Of a DNA stretch of 64,000 bases, positions 46,739 through 57,159 are shown in pieces; position 1 is the stretch's first letter; each line of letters starts with the position of its first letter. Origin of the DNA: Candidatus Competibacter denitrificans Run_A_D11. GTDB lineage: Bacteria; Pseudomonadota; Gammaproteobacteria; Competibacterales; Competibacteraceae. Position numbers and translations under genes: made by a program. The stretch is taken from positions 1-64,000 of the forward strand of contig NZ_CBTJ020000037.1 in assembly GCF_001051235.1 (NCBI RefSeq). Reading direction: 5' to 3'. The notes beneath the pieces are model-generated. The model had not been told where the DNA came from and did no database searches. It worked only from the letters and a program-made list of their open reading frames with translations.

Positions 46739-47112
46739 GCAGTATGCGATTCGTGTAGGACAACCCGCATAGTGCTCAGTCCGTTCGCATTTGGCCCCAG
46801 TTGCCCCTCATCAATCCGAGCAGCCATGCGGTCGAAAATCTCCCGCGCCAAAAACTCGGTGGTGGTGTTGCGACCGGCGAACTCTGGAATTTCATCCAGG
46901 TTACGGTGGTTCAATTCCGCCAATACCGCCCGTAGGCAATCGCTCAGCTTACTGATATCAACCACCACGCCGTCGGGGTCAAGATCAGGACGCCGCAGTT
47001 CGAGATCAACCACGTAGGTCGCGCCATGCAAACGCTGGGCGGGGCCGAAGGTTTGTCCTCGGAAGCTGTGGGCGATCATAAAATGATCGCGAACGCAAAC
47101 GGCATACATCAT
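46708..47112 (-). CDS. 6-pyruvoyltetrahydropterin synthase / QueD family protein, divergent active site
   Basis: The 134-residue protein has the PTPS fold signals: FMIAHSF with a zinc His near residue 15, LHGATYVVDLELRRP near 28-42, VVVDISKLSD, LNHRNLDEIPEF, the NTTTEFLA helix and the Glu in VVLHESHTAWAAYEG. Two key residues of QueD and PTPS are missing: the catalytic Cys four residues before HGH is Ala (residue 25), and the second His of HGH is Ala (residue 31). The zinc site and chemistry should therefore differ. The cluster context with a RibD-like reductase suggests a pterin-like substrate. Confidence 0.82.
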   Translation of the reverse strand: MMYAVCVRDHFMIAHSFRGQTFGPAQRLHGATYVVDLELRRPDLDPDGVVVDISKLSDCLRAVLAELNHRNLDEIPEFAGRNTTTEFLAREIFDRMAARIDEGQLGPNANGLSTMRVVLHESHTAWAAYEGPLA

Positions 47113-47206
47113 TCTGGCTTACCTCAGTTTCGGAAGGGCGGGGTCGTGGGTTATCGGGATGAGTATAAACAACATGGGGTGGAACCGGCGGGTGTTCTGG
47201 CCCGTG

Positions 47207-48190
47207 CTAGTCGGCATAGCGGATACGATGACACAGAACCCCTGGGGGATTTTTGCTCAACTCCGTCATTACGCCCGGCAATTCGGCAAACAGGCTCTCA
47301 CCGCTGATCAGGCAATCCAGTACCGGATCGGCCAATAAAGCCATCACGGTGGCCATCCGACGCTGATGGTTCCAGCGAGCGCGTTGGGCGGCTGCGATGG
47401 CGCCGACCTGCGAGCTTTGGATACGCAATCGTCTGGCATGAAACGCCTCGCCCAACGGCAAACTGACTGGACGGGCGCCGAACCAACTCACCTCCACCAC
47501 CGTCGCCTCAAATCCGGCCAAACGTAAAGCCATCGCTAATCCATCCGCCGCTCCACTGGCATGGATCACTAAATCCTGATCATCGTCCGCCGCCGTCGGC
47601 CCGGCGAATCGTACTCCCAATCGTTTTGCAACGGCGGATTTGGTGGAATCGATATCCACCAACTGCACGCAACAACCAGGTAGCTGGCCGGCCAGCCAGG
47701 CGATGAGGCAACCAACGACGCCTGCCCCAATCACAGTGATCCGATCCCCAAATCGAGGCGCAGCATCCCAAAGCGCGTTCAGCGCAGTTTCCAGATTAGC
47801 CGCCAACACCGCTCGACCCGGTGGAATATGCCCTGGCACGGGGGTCACCGCCGCTGCCGGCACCACATAGCGATTTTGGTGCGGATATAGACAGAACACG
47901 GCCTGGCCACCCCCAGCCATCGCGCCTGCCTCCACCAGACCGACGCTGCAATAGCCGTATTTGACTGGTGCCGGAAACTCTCCCTGCTGAAAGGGAGCGC
48001 GCATAGTCAAGTATTGACTAGGAGGGGCTTCGCCACGAAAAACCAAGGCCTCGGTGCCACGACTGATCGCGGAATACAGCGTTCGGATCAGCACCTCACC
48101 GGGGCCGGGTACAGGTAACGATTCCACACGGAGTTCGCCCCGACCAGGGCCAGTCACCCAAAATGCCTGGGCGGTTAAAGCGCTTTCCAC
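47207..48190 (-). CDS. Medium-chain dehydrogenase (zinc-type alcohol dehydrogenase-like)
   Basis: The 327-residue MDR-family protein has the GroES-like N-terminal domain (PVPGPGEVLIRTLYSAISRGTEALVF, VKYGYCSVGLVEAG) and a Rossmann domain with VIGAGVVGCLIAWLAGQLPG followed by LVDIDSTK. The usual GHE zinc motif and the structural-zinc Cys cluster are not visible, so it may act without catalytic zinc. It is the first gene of the minus-strand unit that continues into the PTPS-like, glycosyltransferase and methyltransferase genes, with a 94-base gap downstream. The Pat-like gene lies 37 bases upstream on the same strand. Confidence 0.8.
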   Translation of the reverse strand: MESALTAQAFWVTGPGRGELRVESLPVPGPGEVLIRTLYSAISRGTEALVFRGEAPPSQYLTMRAPFQQGEFPAPVKYGYCSVGLVEAGAMAGGGQAVFCLYPHQNRYVVPAAAVTPVPGHIPPGRAVLAANLETALNALWDAAPRFGDRITVIGAGVVGCLIAWLAGQLPGCCVQLVDIDSTKSAVAKRLGVRFAGPTAADDDQDLVIHASGAADGLAMALRLAGFEATVVEVSWFGARPVSLPLGEAFHARRLRIQSSQVGAIAAAQRARWNHQRRMATVMALLADPVLDCLISGESLFAELPGVMTELSKNPPGVLCHRIRYAD

Positions 48191-48227
48191 TATCGCAACC
48201 GCCTGCGAATCATGCCGCTCATGGGTA

Positions 48228-50672
48228 TCAGGGTACAGTGAGCGCTAATGTAGCAATGATCACGCCGGGATCATCGGCACAAGGTTTCAGCGTAAAGCCC
48301 ATGGCTCGACACAATGCCAACATCGGCGCGTTCTCCCGCAGGATTTCTCCGAACAGTTCGCGGAAATCACGGGTTCGCGCATAGCCAATCAAGCGGCGTA
48401 CCAATAAGCTGCCTAGCCCGATACCGGTCGCTGCCCGTAACAGGATGATGGCGAATTCCACCCGCTCCTCGTCGGCCCGCATTAACCGCGCCACTCCACA
48501 GCTTTCCAGCGGTTGGCCAGGCCGTTGCCGAAATACCACCAGGGCCATATCTCGACCGTAGTCTATCTGGGTGAGCCGAGCCGCTTCCTCATGAATCAGC
48601 TCCTTAAAGGTATACATAAAGCGCATCCGTACTTCTTCGGTCGATAACTGTGCAAAGCTGGCGACAAAGTTCGGTTCATCCTGGGGTCGCACCGGCCGGA
48701 TCAGCAGCGTTGAGCCATCGGGCAACGATATGGTTTCCTCCAACTCACGCGGATAGGGTCGAATCGCTAACCGCTGCTCGGCTGGCCCCGTGATCGGCGC
48801 GATCCGCAGCCGGGCTACCGTCACGGCAGCACCGCTTGAATGCAGTTGAATCGGTTTAAGCTCCAGTTCGCTCACTTCGCCCAACTCCACCACCAGTCGG
48901 GCAACGCTCTCCAATACGTTGACGAGACTGGCCAGCCAGTCGGAATGGGTATCACGCAGGAATCGATAAACCCGGGTATGGCGGATCGCTTCCCTGGCCA
49001 ATACGCCATTGAGAGGAGGAAACACCACGACGCTTTCAGCGAACATCGCATCAGTGGCGCGACTCGCCGGCTCCAGCAATAACACCGCGCCGAATACTGG
49101 ATCGACGAGCAAACGCAGACTCAGGGCAAACGGCGCCGGCTCGGCCATCTCCGGCAGAGTGATTGCAATACCGTACAGCGCCAGCAATGCCTTGCTGGTC
49201 GCCGCTTCTGGCTCAGAACAACCCCGCGCTAACCAATCCGCCACCAGCCGGCGAGGCGCTGTAGGATCTGGGGCGAAGAAAGCCGGCGTGGGTGGGGGCG
49301 TCGCCATTAACCCAATCCGACTTTGTACTTGATGCCAGCGGTGCATGAACGCCCCAATTGCGTCTTCGGGAAGATCAAATGTCGGGATGCCCCTTTCATG
49401 CAGTCGCTGTCGGCTAGTGCCGTCGCTGTCCTCCCCCAGCCAACAGACCAACACGCATGGGCGCTCGCCACTCTCGACGCGGCAGCGCTCAACGCTGTCG
49501 ATCAGCGTTGTAGCGACTTTCTCAGCATTGGCCAGTGAATTGGGCGCATACAATACCAAGGTGCCGTTGTGATCCCGTTCACGGAGCACAATCTGCAAAA
49601 TCGTGGCGAAGCGCTCAATATCAACTGCAATATCGAAAGCCAGCGGATAGCCCAGCGTCACATCCGCCGGAAGGGACTGACGCAACTGACCTGCTGCATC
49701 CTGGCTGAGGTGGGCCAAGCGCCCACCGACTGTCAGCAGGGCATCCACTGCTAACAAGCCAAGTCCTCGACTGTTGGCGATTATCGCTAACCGATCCCCA
49801 ACGACCGGAAGATCGCACGCCAAGAGTTTCGCCGCCCAGAACAGCTCCCGCAACGAAGCGGCCCACTGTAATCCCACCCGACGGAAAGCCGCCTGATAAA
49901 TGGCGTCGGTCGGCCACAGTGGGTCATTCCTGTGTTGGCCAGCACGTAGGACAATCACCGGTTTGCTCCGGGCCACCGCACGGGCTGCCGACAGAAACGA
50001 ACGTCCCTTTTGTACCGTCTCCAAATCCAGCAAAATCGCTTGGGTGTCAGGATCGTCAGCTAGCCAATCCAATAATTCTGGAACATCAATATCACCACCC
50101 CCACCGACCACCATCACTTGCGAAAATCCGATTCCCTGCGCTCTAGCCCATGCCATCAGTGGCAACAGCACCGCACCCGATTGGGAAACTAGCGCTAATC
50201 GGCCCGGCCCTGGTAAAACCTCGGCTAAAGATCCGTTGAGACCCCAACGCGGCACCATCAGACCACCGCTCGCCGGCCCCAGTACGCGCAAGCGGCGTAA
50301 ACGCGGCAGGCGCGGCGCGTCCCTGGGAAAAAACGCCGCATCACGATCCCCCTGGTGAGCGATGGCGGGCGTCGCGACCACAGCGATTTTGCTGCCAGCC
50401 CGATCCAATTGCCGCAACAGCTCAGGAACAGTACGCGGAGGGGTAACGATCATCGCCAGCTCCGGCACGACCGGCAGATCAGCGATGGCGCGGTAAGCGG
50501 GCCGGTCTTGAACCCGCTGATGTCGGCGATTGATGAAAAACAGCTCACCCTTACAAGCACCGGCCAATAGGTTACGGGCCAGTACCTCGCCAAGCGAGCC
50601 GGGACGTTCGCTGGCGCCGATCAACGCGATGGACGCAGGCTCGAATAGATCGCCTATCCCGTGGGAGGCCAT
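48228..50672 (-). CDS. Pat/YfiQ-like protein lysine acetyltransferase with CoA-binding domain
   Basis: Pat proteins acetylate and switch off acyl-CoA synthetases. The 814-residue protein has an N-terminal NDP-forming acyl-CoA synthetase CoA-binding domain (PASIALIGASERPGSLGEV), a succinyl-CoA-ligase-like middle (LALVSQSGAVLLPLMAWA), a remnant of an ATP-grasp region (about 490-650) and a C-terminal GNAT domain (about 655-810) with LLIRPVRPQDEPNFV, catalytic-site Glu in VEFAI and acetyl-CoA loop GIGLGSLLVRRL. E. coli YfiQ is 886 residues; the shortfall is in the ATP-grasp N-lobe. Its upstream neighbour is an acyl-CoA ligase, a likely target. Confidence 0.85.
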   Translation of the reverse strand: MASHGIGDLFEPASIALIGASERPGSLGEVLARNLLAGACKGELFFINRRHQRVQDRPAYRAIADLPVVPELAMIVTPPRTVPELLRQLDRAGSKIAVVATPAIAHQGDRDAAFFPRDAPRLPRLRRLRVLGPASGGLMVPRWGLNGSLAEVLPGPGRLALVSQSGAVLLPLMAWARAQGIGFSQVMVVGGGGDIDVPELLDWLADDPDTQAILLDLETVQKGRSFLSAARAVARSKPVIVLRAGQHRNDPLWPTDAIYQAAFRRVGLQWAASLRELFWAAKLLACDLPVVGDRLAIIANSRGLGLLAVDALLTVGGRLAHLSQDAAGQLRQSLPADVTLGYPLAFDIAVDIERFATILQIVLRERDHNGTLVLYAPNSLANAEKVATTLIDSVERCRVESGERPCVLVCWLGEDSDGTSRQRLHERGIPTFDLPEDAIGAFMHRWHQVQSRIGLMATPPPTPAFFAPDPTAPRRLVADWLARGCSEPEAATSKALLALYGIAITLPEMAEPAPFALSLRLLVDPVFGAVLLLEPASRATDAMFAESVVVFPPLNGVLAREAIRHTRVYRFLRDTHSDWLASLVNVLESVARLVVELGEVSELELKPIQLHSSGAAVTVARLRIAPITGPAEQRLAIRPYPRELEETISLPDGSTLLIRPVRPQDEPNFVASFAQLSTEEVRMRFMYTFKELIHEEAARLTQIDYGRDMALVVFRQRPGQPLESCGVARLMRADEERVEFAIILLRAATGIGLGSLLVRRLIGYARTRDFRELFGEILRENAPMLALCRAMGFTLKPCADDPGVIIATLALTVP

Positions 50673-50699
50673 CGCCTTAGCTCATACCCGGTCTTTTTC

Positions 50700-52679
<1,980 letters not shown>

Positions 52680-53078
52680 CAGTTTTTCTCCATCGCTCAC
52701 CGAAAGCGCATGTCAAATTATGCCGAAGGCCGCACCGCCATTTCGGGCAACCTCTTTATTTTTAGGAGTTACGCAGTTGAAATTCTAAGTGATTGATTAA
52801 TGGAAAATTTCGGTTGTCTACCGCACAAGTCGATTTCTTTTAAAATCAGAGTGTTAGAGATCCAACTGCGTAACTCCTAATTTTATAAGCGGCTTGAGAG
52901 CGATCCTAGCGCGCTACTTTACCCATAATCCGGCTTAAGCGTGAGTCATTCGCCCTAACGCCGATGACGGACAGTTTTATAAAGAGTTTGGCCAGCGGCT
53001 CAGGGAAACTCTGAACTATGATCTAAGCCACTGTCAGCGCTTTTGGCTCCTTTCCACTGCTCGTCTTCCCTCTCTTCC
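52680..53078. other. Intergenic region between aas and aacS
   Basis: Apart from the MITE-like element at 52763-52879 I see no gene here. TTTTATAA occurs twice (52881 and 52976), which may be chance. The aacS promoter must lie in this region or inside the element but no consensus pair stands out. Confidence 0.4.
52763..52879. mobile_element. MITE-like element with 17-bp terminal inverted repeats
   Basis: TAGGAGTTACGCAGTTG (52763-52779) and its exact reverse complement (52863-52879) bound 117 bp with no coding capacity. ATTTT flanks both ends (52758-52762 and 52880-52884), a possible 5-bp target duplication, though the DNA there is AT-rich. The same terminal sequence forms the end of the insertion sequence at 78-95, so this is probably a non-autonomous derivative mobilised by that element. 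It lies 84 bases upstream of the aacS start codon. Confidence 0.7.
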
Positions 53079-53115
53079 AAAAAACCCACTCCTGTGAAAA
53101 CACAGTCATGGGTTT
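53079..53115 (-). terminator. Intrinsic terminator of the prfC-aas operon
   Basis: On the minus strand AAACCCA and TGGGTTT (53109-53115 and 53082-53088) form the outer stem, CTGTG and CACAG the inner stem with a TTTT loop, separated by a symmetric three-base internal loop. A run of T residues (complement of 53079-53084) follows. The aas TAA lies inside the 5' arm. Confidence 0.85.
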
Positions 53116-55294
53116 ACTGGCGCTGCATTAACCCTTCAGCCAATTGACGAATAGCAGGGTAATTGGGTTTGCCGGAACCCAGTAGCGGAATTTCACTGAC
53201 CGCCAACACCTGCCGAGGGATGTGAAGGGCACTCAATCCTTCCCGCTCGGCAGCCACAACCAGCTCACTGCGGTCGGCGTTTGTGCGAGTAGTCAGCAGG
53301 ATGACGCTTTCGCCCTTGAGTGCATCCGGCAAGCTGATCGAGGCATGGTGATCATCTGGCCAACAGGCGGCAGCCAACTGCTCTATCGCCGCGAGCGAAA
53401 TCATCTCACCGCCGAGCTTGGCGAAGCGCTTGGCCCGGCCCAGGATCGTGATAAATCCATCCGAGTCGAAGCGAACGATATCGCCGGTATCGTGCCAGCC
53501 CAACCCACGCTCGGTCTGCGGCGGCGCCAAGCGCTCAGGACGTTCAGGCAGCAGATAGCCCGCCATGATGTTGGCACCGCGCACCTGCAACAGCCCGCCA
53601 TCGGTGATCCCTTCCACCGGGTCCAGGCCATAGTCGATACCCGGAAACAGCTTACCGACCGTGCCGTTGCGATGATGGCGATTGCTGTTGGCAGCCAAAA
53701 CCGGGCTGGTTTCGGTCAGGCCATAGCCCTCATGGATACGAACGCCGAATTTTTCCATCCATAGCCGACGGGTTTCCTCGCGCAAGGCTTCAGCGCCGGC
53801 AATGACGGATCGGACACTGAAGAAATCGTAAGGGTTTGCACTGCGGCCATAGCCCCACAAAAATGTATTCGTGCCGAACAGAATGGTCGCACGGCGCTCG
53901 TAGGCAATCTCTGGGATGACGCTGTAATGCAGGGGTGAGGGGTAGAGAATGACGCGCGCTCCCAATAAGAGTGGGGTCAACGTCGCGGTGGTCAGCCCAA
54001 ACGCATGAAACAGTGGTAGGGCATTCAAAACCACATCCAGCGGGATCAGAGAAAATACCGCGCGGGCTTGGGCAACGTTCGCCAACACGTTACGGTGGGT
54101 CAATACAACCCCCTTAGGTGCTCGTTCCGAACCGGAGGTAAACAAAATGATCGCCGGATCGGTGGCGCGAACGGGGCCGGCCAGGTTTCGGTAACTGCGG
54201 GCCGGCCACAGGGATTGCCGCAATGCACGCAGCCGAAGGATGAGCGTCACATGCGGTTGCAAATCCTCCAGATATAAAATCGTTACCTGCTGACTCAAGG
54301 TGGCAAGCAACGCATCCAGACCGGCAGTCGCAATAAAGGCGCGAGCGGTGCAAATCGTCCGAATCCGTGCGGTACGACAGGCACCCAGCAAGCCATCACT
54401 ACCCATGGTGAAATTGAGAAAAACCGGCACCCGATTTCGCAATTGCAAGGCCAGTAAAGCGATGACGGCAGCATTGGCGTTAGGCAGTAATACGCCCACA
54501 GGGTTCTGGCCGGCGATCCGGGTTTCCAGCAATTCGGCGAGCGCAAAGGCGCGGACAAACAACATTCGCCAGCCTGCTCGCTGGCCCTGGGCATCTTCGA
54601 GCACTACCCGGCGACCACCGTGCCGCTCCCACGCTTCCAGCATGGCTAAAGGCAACGGCTGGTCGATGTTCATACCGGCGTAGGCCAGCTCGATCATCAA
54701 CTCATCCAATTGCCGTGCAAGCTGCTGGCGGCGGAGCCGATGATTGTCCGCATCAGCGATCAACCGACGCGGCGGCAGCAGGGTCAGATAAATACGGGGC
54801 AGCAACCGCCGCCGGACAACGCCGCCCAGCCGCGACAGCAGGCTGTATTGCGCGCCTTCGATGTACACCGGCAATACGGCGGCATCAGCCTTGTCAGCGG
54901 CCAGCGCCGGACCTTCGTAAATCTTCATCAGCGCGCCGGTCACGCTGAGCCGCCCTTCGGGAAACACCGCCACCCGTTCGCCAGCCTTGAGGTGCTGGAT
55001 CAAGGTTTTCAGATAATGGGAGTTGGTCGGATCGATGCTGATATGGCGGGTAATAGCGATGAACGGCTTGATCCACCAGTGCCGGGCCATGTGGGTGTTG
55101 ACTACGAAAATCGGCATCTCCGGCAGGAAGGCGGCCAGTAGCGCGCCATCCAGATAGGAGACGTGATTGGCGACGATCAGCAGCCGGGGTTCGTTATGCG
55201 GATACTGCTCCCAGCCACGCAGTTCCACCCGGAACAGCCAACGAAACAACCAGCGAAACAACCAGCGAGCGCCCCATTGCAGCCGACGGTGCAT
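53114..55294 (-). CDS. aas: Acyl-[ACP]--phospholipid O-acyltransferase / acyl-ACP synthetase (Aas)
   Basis: Aas re-acylates lysophosphatidylethanolamine in the inner membrane using acyl-ACP that it makes itself. The 726-residue protein has an N-terminal PlsC acyltransferase domain (NHVSYLDGALLAAFLPEMP with HX4D near residue 43, then FPEGRLSVTGALMKIYEGPA) and a C-terminal AMP-binding domain with LFTSGSERAPKGVVLTHRN, YGLTETSPV and GWHDTGDIV. No MFS transporter domain is present. The N-terminus holds a 12-base tandem repeat coding for WLFR three times. It starts 3 bases after the prfC stop. Confidence 0.9.
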   Translation of the reverse strand: MHRRLQWGARWLFRWLFRWLFRVELRGWEQYPHNEPRLLIVANHVSYLDGALLAAFLPEMPIFVVNTHMARHWWIKPFIAITRHISIDPTNSHYLKTLIQHLKAGERVAVFPEGRLSVTGALMKIYEGPALAADKADAAVLPVYIEGAQYSLLSRLGGVVRRRLLPRIYLTLLPPRRLIADADNHRLRRQQLARQLDELMIELAYAGMNIDQPLPLAMLEAWERHGGRRVVLEDAQGQRAGWRMLFVRAFALAELLETRIAGQNPVGVLLPNANAAVIALLALQLRNRVPVFLNFTMGSDGLLGACRTARIRTICTARAFIATAGLDALLATLSQQVTILYLEDLQPHVTLILRLRALRQSLWPARSYRNLAGPVRATDPAIILFTSGSERAPKGVVLTHRNVLANVAQARAVFSLIPLDVVLNALPLFHAFGLTTATLTPLLLGARVILYPSPLHYSVIPEIAYERRATILFGTNTFLWGYGRSANPYDFFSVRSVIAGAEALREETRRLWMEKFGVRIHEGYGLTETSPVLAANSNRHHRNGTVGKLFPGIDYGLDPVEGITDGGLLQVRGANIMAGYLLPERPERLAPPQTERGLGWHDTGDIVRFDSDGFITILGRAKRFAKLGGEMISLAAIEQLAAACWPDDHHASISLPDALKGESVILLTTRTNADRSELVVAAEREGLSALHIPRQVLAVSEIPLLGSGKPNYPAIRQLAEGLMQRQ

Positions 55295-55297
55295 AAG

Positions 55298-56890
55298 TCA
55301 GTGCAACCCGTGTTCGCGGGTGGCGGCAAAGCGCACCTCAGGCCAGCGCTCCTGGGTCAATTGCAGGTTGACCCGGCTGGAGGCGATGTAAACCAGTTCG
55401 CCGTGATGATCGAGCGCCAGATTGTCGCGCAGCTTGGTCTTGAACTCCTCAAACCGCTTGGCGTCGGCGCAACTCACCCAACGGGCCGTGGTGACGTTCA
55501 CAGTCTCGAAACCGCACTCGACACCGTATTCGCCACGCAGTCGGAAACTCGCCACGTCAAACTGCAAAATGCCAACCGCGCCCAGAATCAAATCATTGCT
55601 ATTGAGCGGCCGAAACAGTTGGGTTGCGCCTTCCTCACACAACTGCTCCAAACCCTTTTGCAGGGCTTTCATTTTTAAGGGATCGCGCAGTCGGGCACGC
55701 CGGAACAGTTCCGGGGCAAAATCCGGCACGCCAGTGAAGCGCAGTTCCTCGCCCTGCGTGAAGGTATCGCCGATGCGGATGGTGCCGTGATTGTGCAGGC
55801 CGATGATGTCGCCAGGATAAGCCGCCTCGGCGTGCTCACGCTCGGCGGCCATGAAGGTCAATGCGTCAGGGATTTTGATGTCACGACCCAGCCGAACGTG
55901 CCGAGCTTTCATACCGGGTTGGTAACTCCCGGAACAAATCCGTAAAAAGGCGATGCGGTCGCGGTGCTGTGGGTCCATATTCGCCTGAATTTTGAACACG
56001 AAGCCGCTGAAGGCTTCTTCTTCTGGTGCCACGTCCCGGCTGGCGGCGGTGCAGGCGCGTGGCGGCGGTGCATTTTCGATGAAGCCATCGAGCATTTCCT
56101 GCACCCCAAAATTGGTCAGCGCTGAGCCAAAATACACTGGGGTTAGGCGGCCAGCCAGATAGCCGTCCAGATCAAAGGCATGGCTGGCACCGCGCACCAG
56201 TTCGATTTCCTCGCGCAGCGTCGCCACCCGCTCGGCACCCAACGCCTGTTCAGCTTCGGCACTGTCCAAGCCCTGGATGGTGCGGCCGGTGTTGATACGG
56301 CCATTGCGTGATGGATCGTAAAGGTGAATAAAATCCTGCTCAAGATGATAGACGCCCTTCAACTCTCGACCCATGCCGATGGGCCAAGTGATCGGCGCGC
56401 AACGGATTTTTAGAATGTCCTCGACTTCATCCAGCAACTCAATGGGTTCCCGACCATCGCGGTCCAGCTTATTGATGAACGTAAAAATCGGGGTATCGCG
56501 CAATCGGCAGACTTCCATCAACTTAATCGTGCGTTCCTCGACGCCGCGCGCACAGTCAATCACCATCAGCGCCGAATCCACCGCCGTCAGGGTGCGGTAG
56601 GTGTCCTCGGAAAAATCCTCATGGCCGGGGGTGTCGAGCAGGTTGATGATGCGCTCGCGGTAGGGAAACTGCATCACCGAGGAGGTGACCGAAATCCCGC
56701 GTTGCTGTTCCAGTTCCATCCAATCACTGGTGGCGTGGCGAGTGGCTTTGCGGCCTTTGACCGTACCGGCCAATTGGATCGCGCCACCAAACAGCAGCAG
56801 TTTTTCGGTGAGTGTGGTCTTGCCGGCATCGGGATGGGAAATGATGGCGAAGGTCCGCCGCCGGTTGAGTTCGTCGATAAAAGTGGTCAT
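55298..56890 (-). CDS. prfC: Peptide chain release factor 3
   Basis: RF3 is the GTPase that recycles RF1 and RF2 after termination. The 530-residue protein has G1 [17 protein letters not shown], the switch region [14 protein letters not shown]3 [14 protein letters not shown] and G4 FINKLDRDG. The remaining domains match RF3, including the ending [17 protein letters not shown], and the length is typical. It is the first gene of a two-gene unit with aas. The 269-base region upstream holds no other gene. Confidence 0.96.
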   Translation of the reverse strand: MTTFIDELNRRRTFAIISHPDAGKTTLTEKLLLFGGAIQLAGTVKGRKATRHATSDWMELEQQRGISVTSSVMQFPYRERIINLLDTPGHEDFSEDTYRTLTAVDSALMVIDCARGVEERTIKLMEVCRLRDTPIFTFINKLDRDGREPIELLDEVEDILKIRCAPITWPIGMGRELKGVYHLEQDFIHLYDPSRNGRINTGRTIQGLDSAEAEQALGAERVATLREEIELVRGASHAFDLDGYLAGRLTPVYFGSALTNFGVQEMLDGFIENAPPPRACTAASRDVAPEEEAFSGFVFKIQANMDPQHRDRIAFLRICSGSYQPGMKARHVRLGRDIKIPDALTFMAAEREHAEAAYPGDIIGLHNHGTIRIGDTFTQGEELRFTGVPDFAPELFRRARLRDPLKMKALQKGLEQLCEEGATQLFRPLNSNDLILGAVGILQFDVASFRLRGEYGVECGFETVNVTTARWVSCADAKRFEEFKTKLRDNLALDHHGELVYIASSRVNLQLTQERWPEVRFAATREHGLH

Positions 56891-57159
56891 CAGTCAATCA
56901 AAAAGTGGTGCTCGGTTTGGAAGCAAAGTAGAAAACGCGCGGATTCTACCTGAAAGTACTCTTCGCCGGCCTCCCCAGCCAATCGACAGCGAAAGCAGAA
57001 CTTCTTTTGGCTATCTTCTTGCCTGACGATCCCGAAGGACGCCGGATGTATCCCACCCGTATGAGAGGGTTATGATAAAGTAATTCGCAATTCTCTTAAG
57101 TTCGGCCAAACTCTCGCCGTTCAGTCCATTACCTCTTACAGACCCTTACCGATTGTCCT
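56891..57159. other. Intergenic region between divergent prfC and the DUF349 gene
   Basis: This gap must contain the start signals of both prfC and the DUF349 gene. I looked for -35/-10 pairs on both strands and found none that match well. A TAAAGT near 57075 is the closest -10-like site for the plus strand. No gene is evident. Confidence 0.4.
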
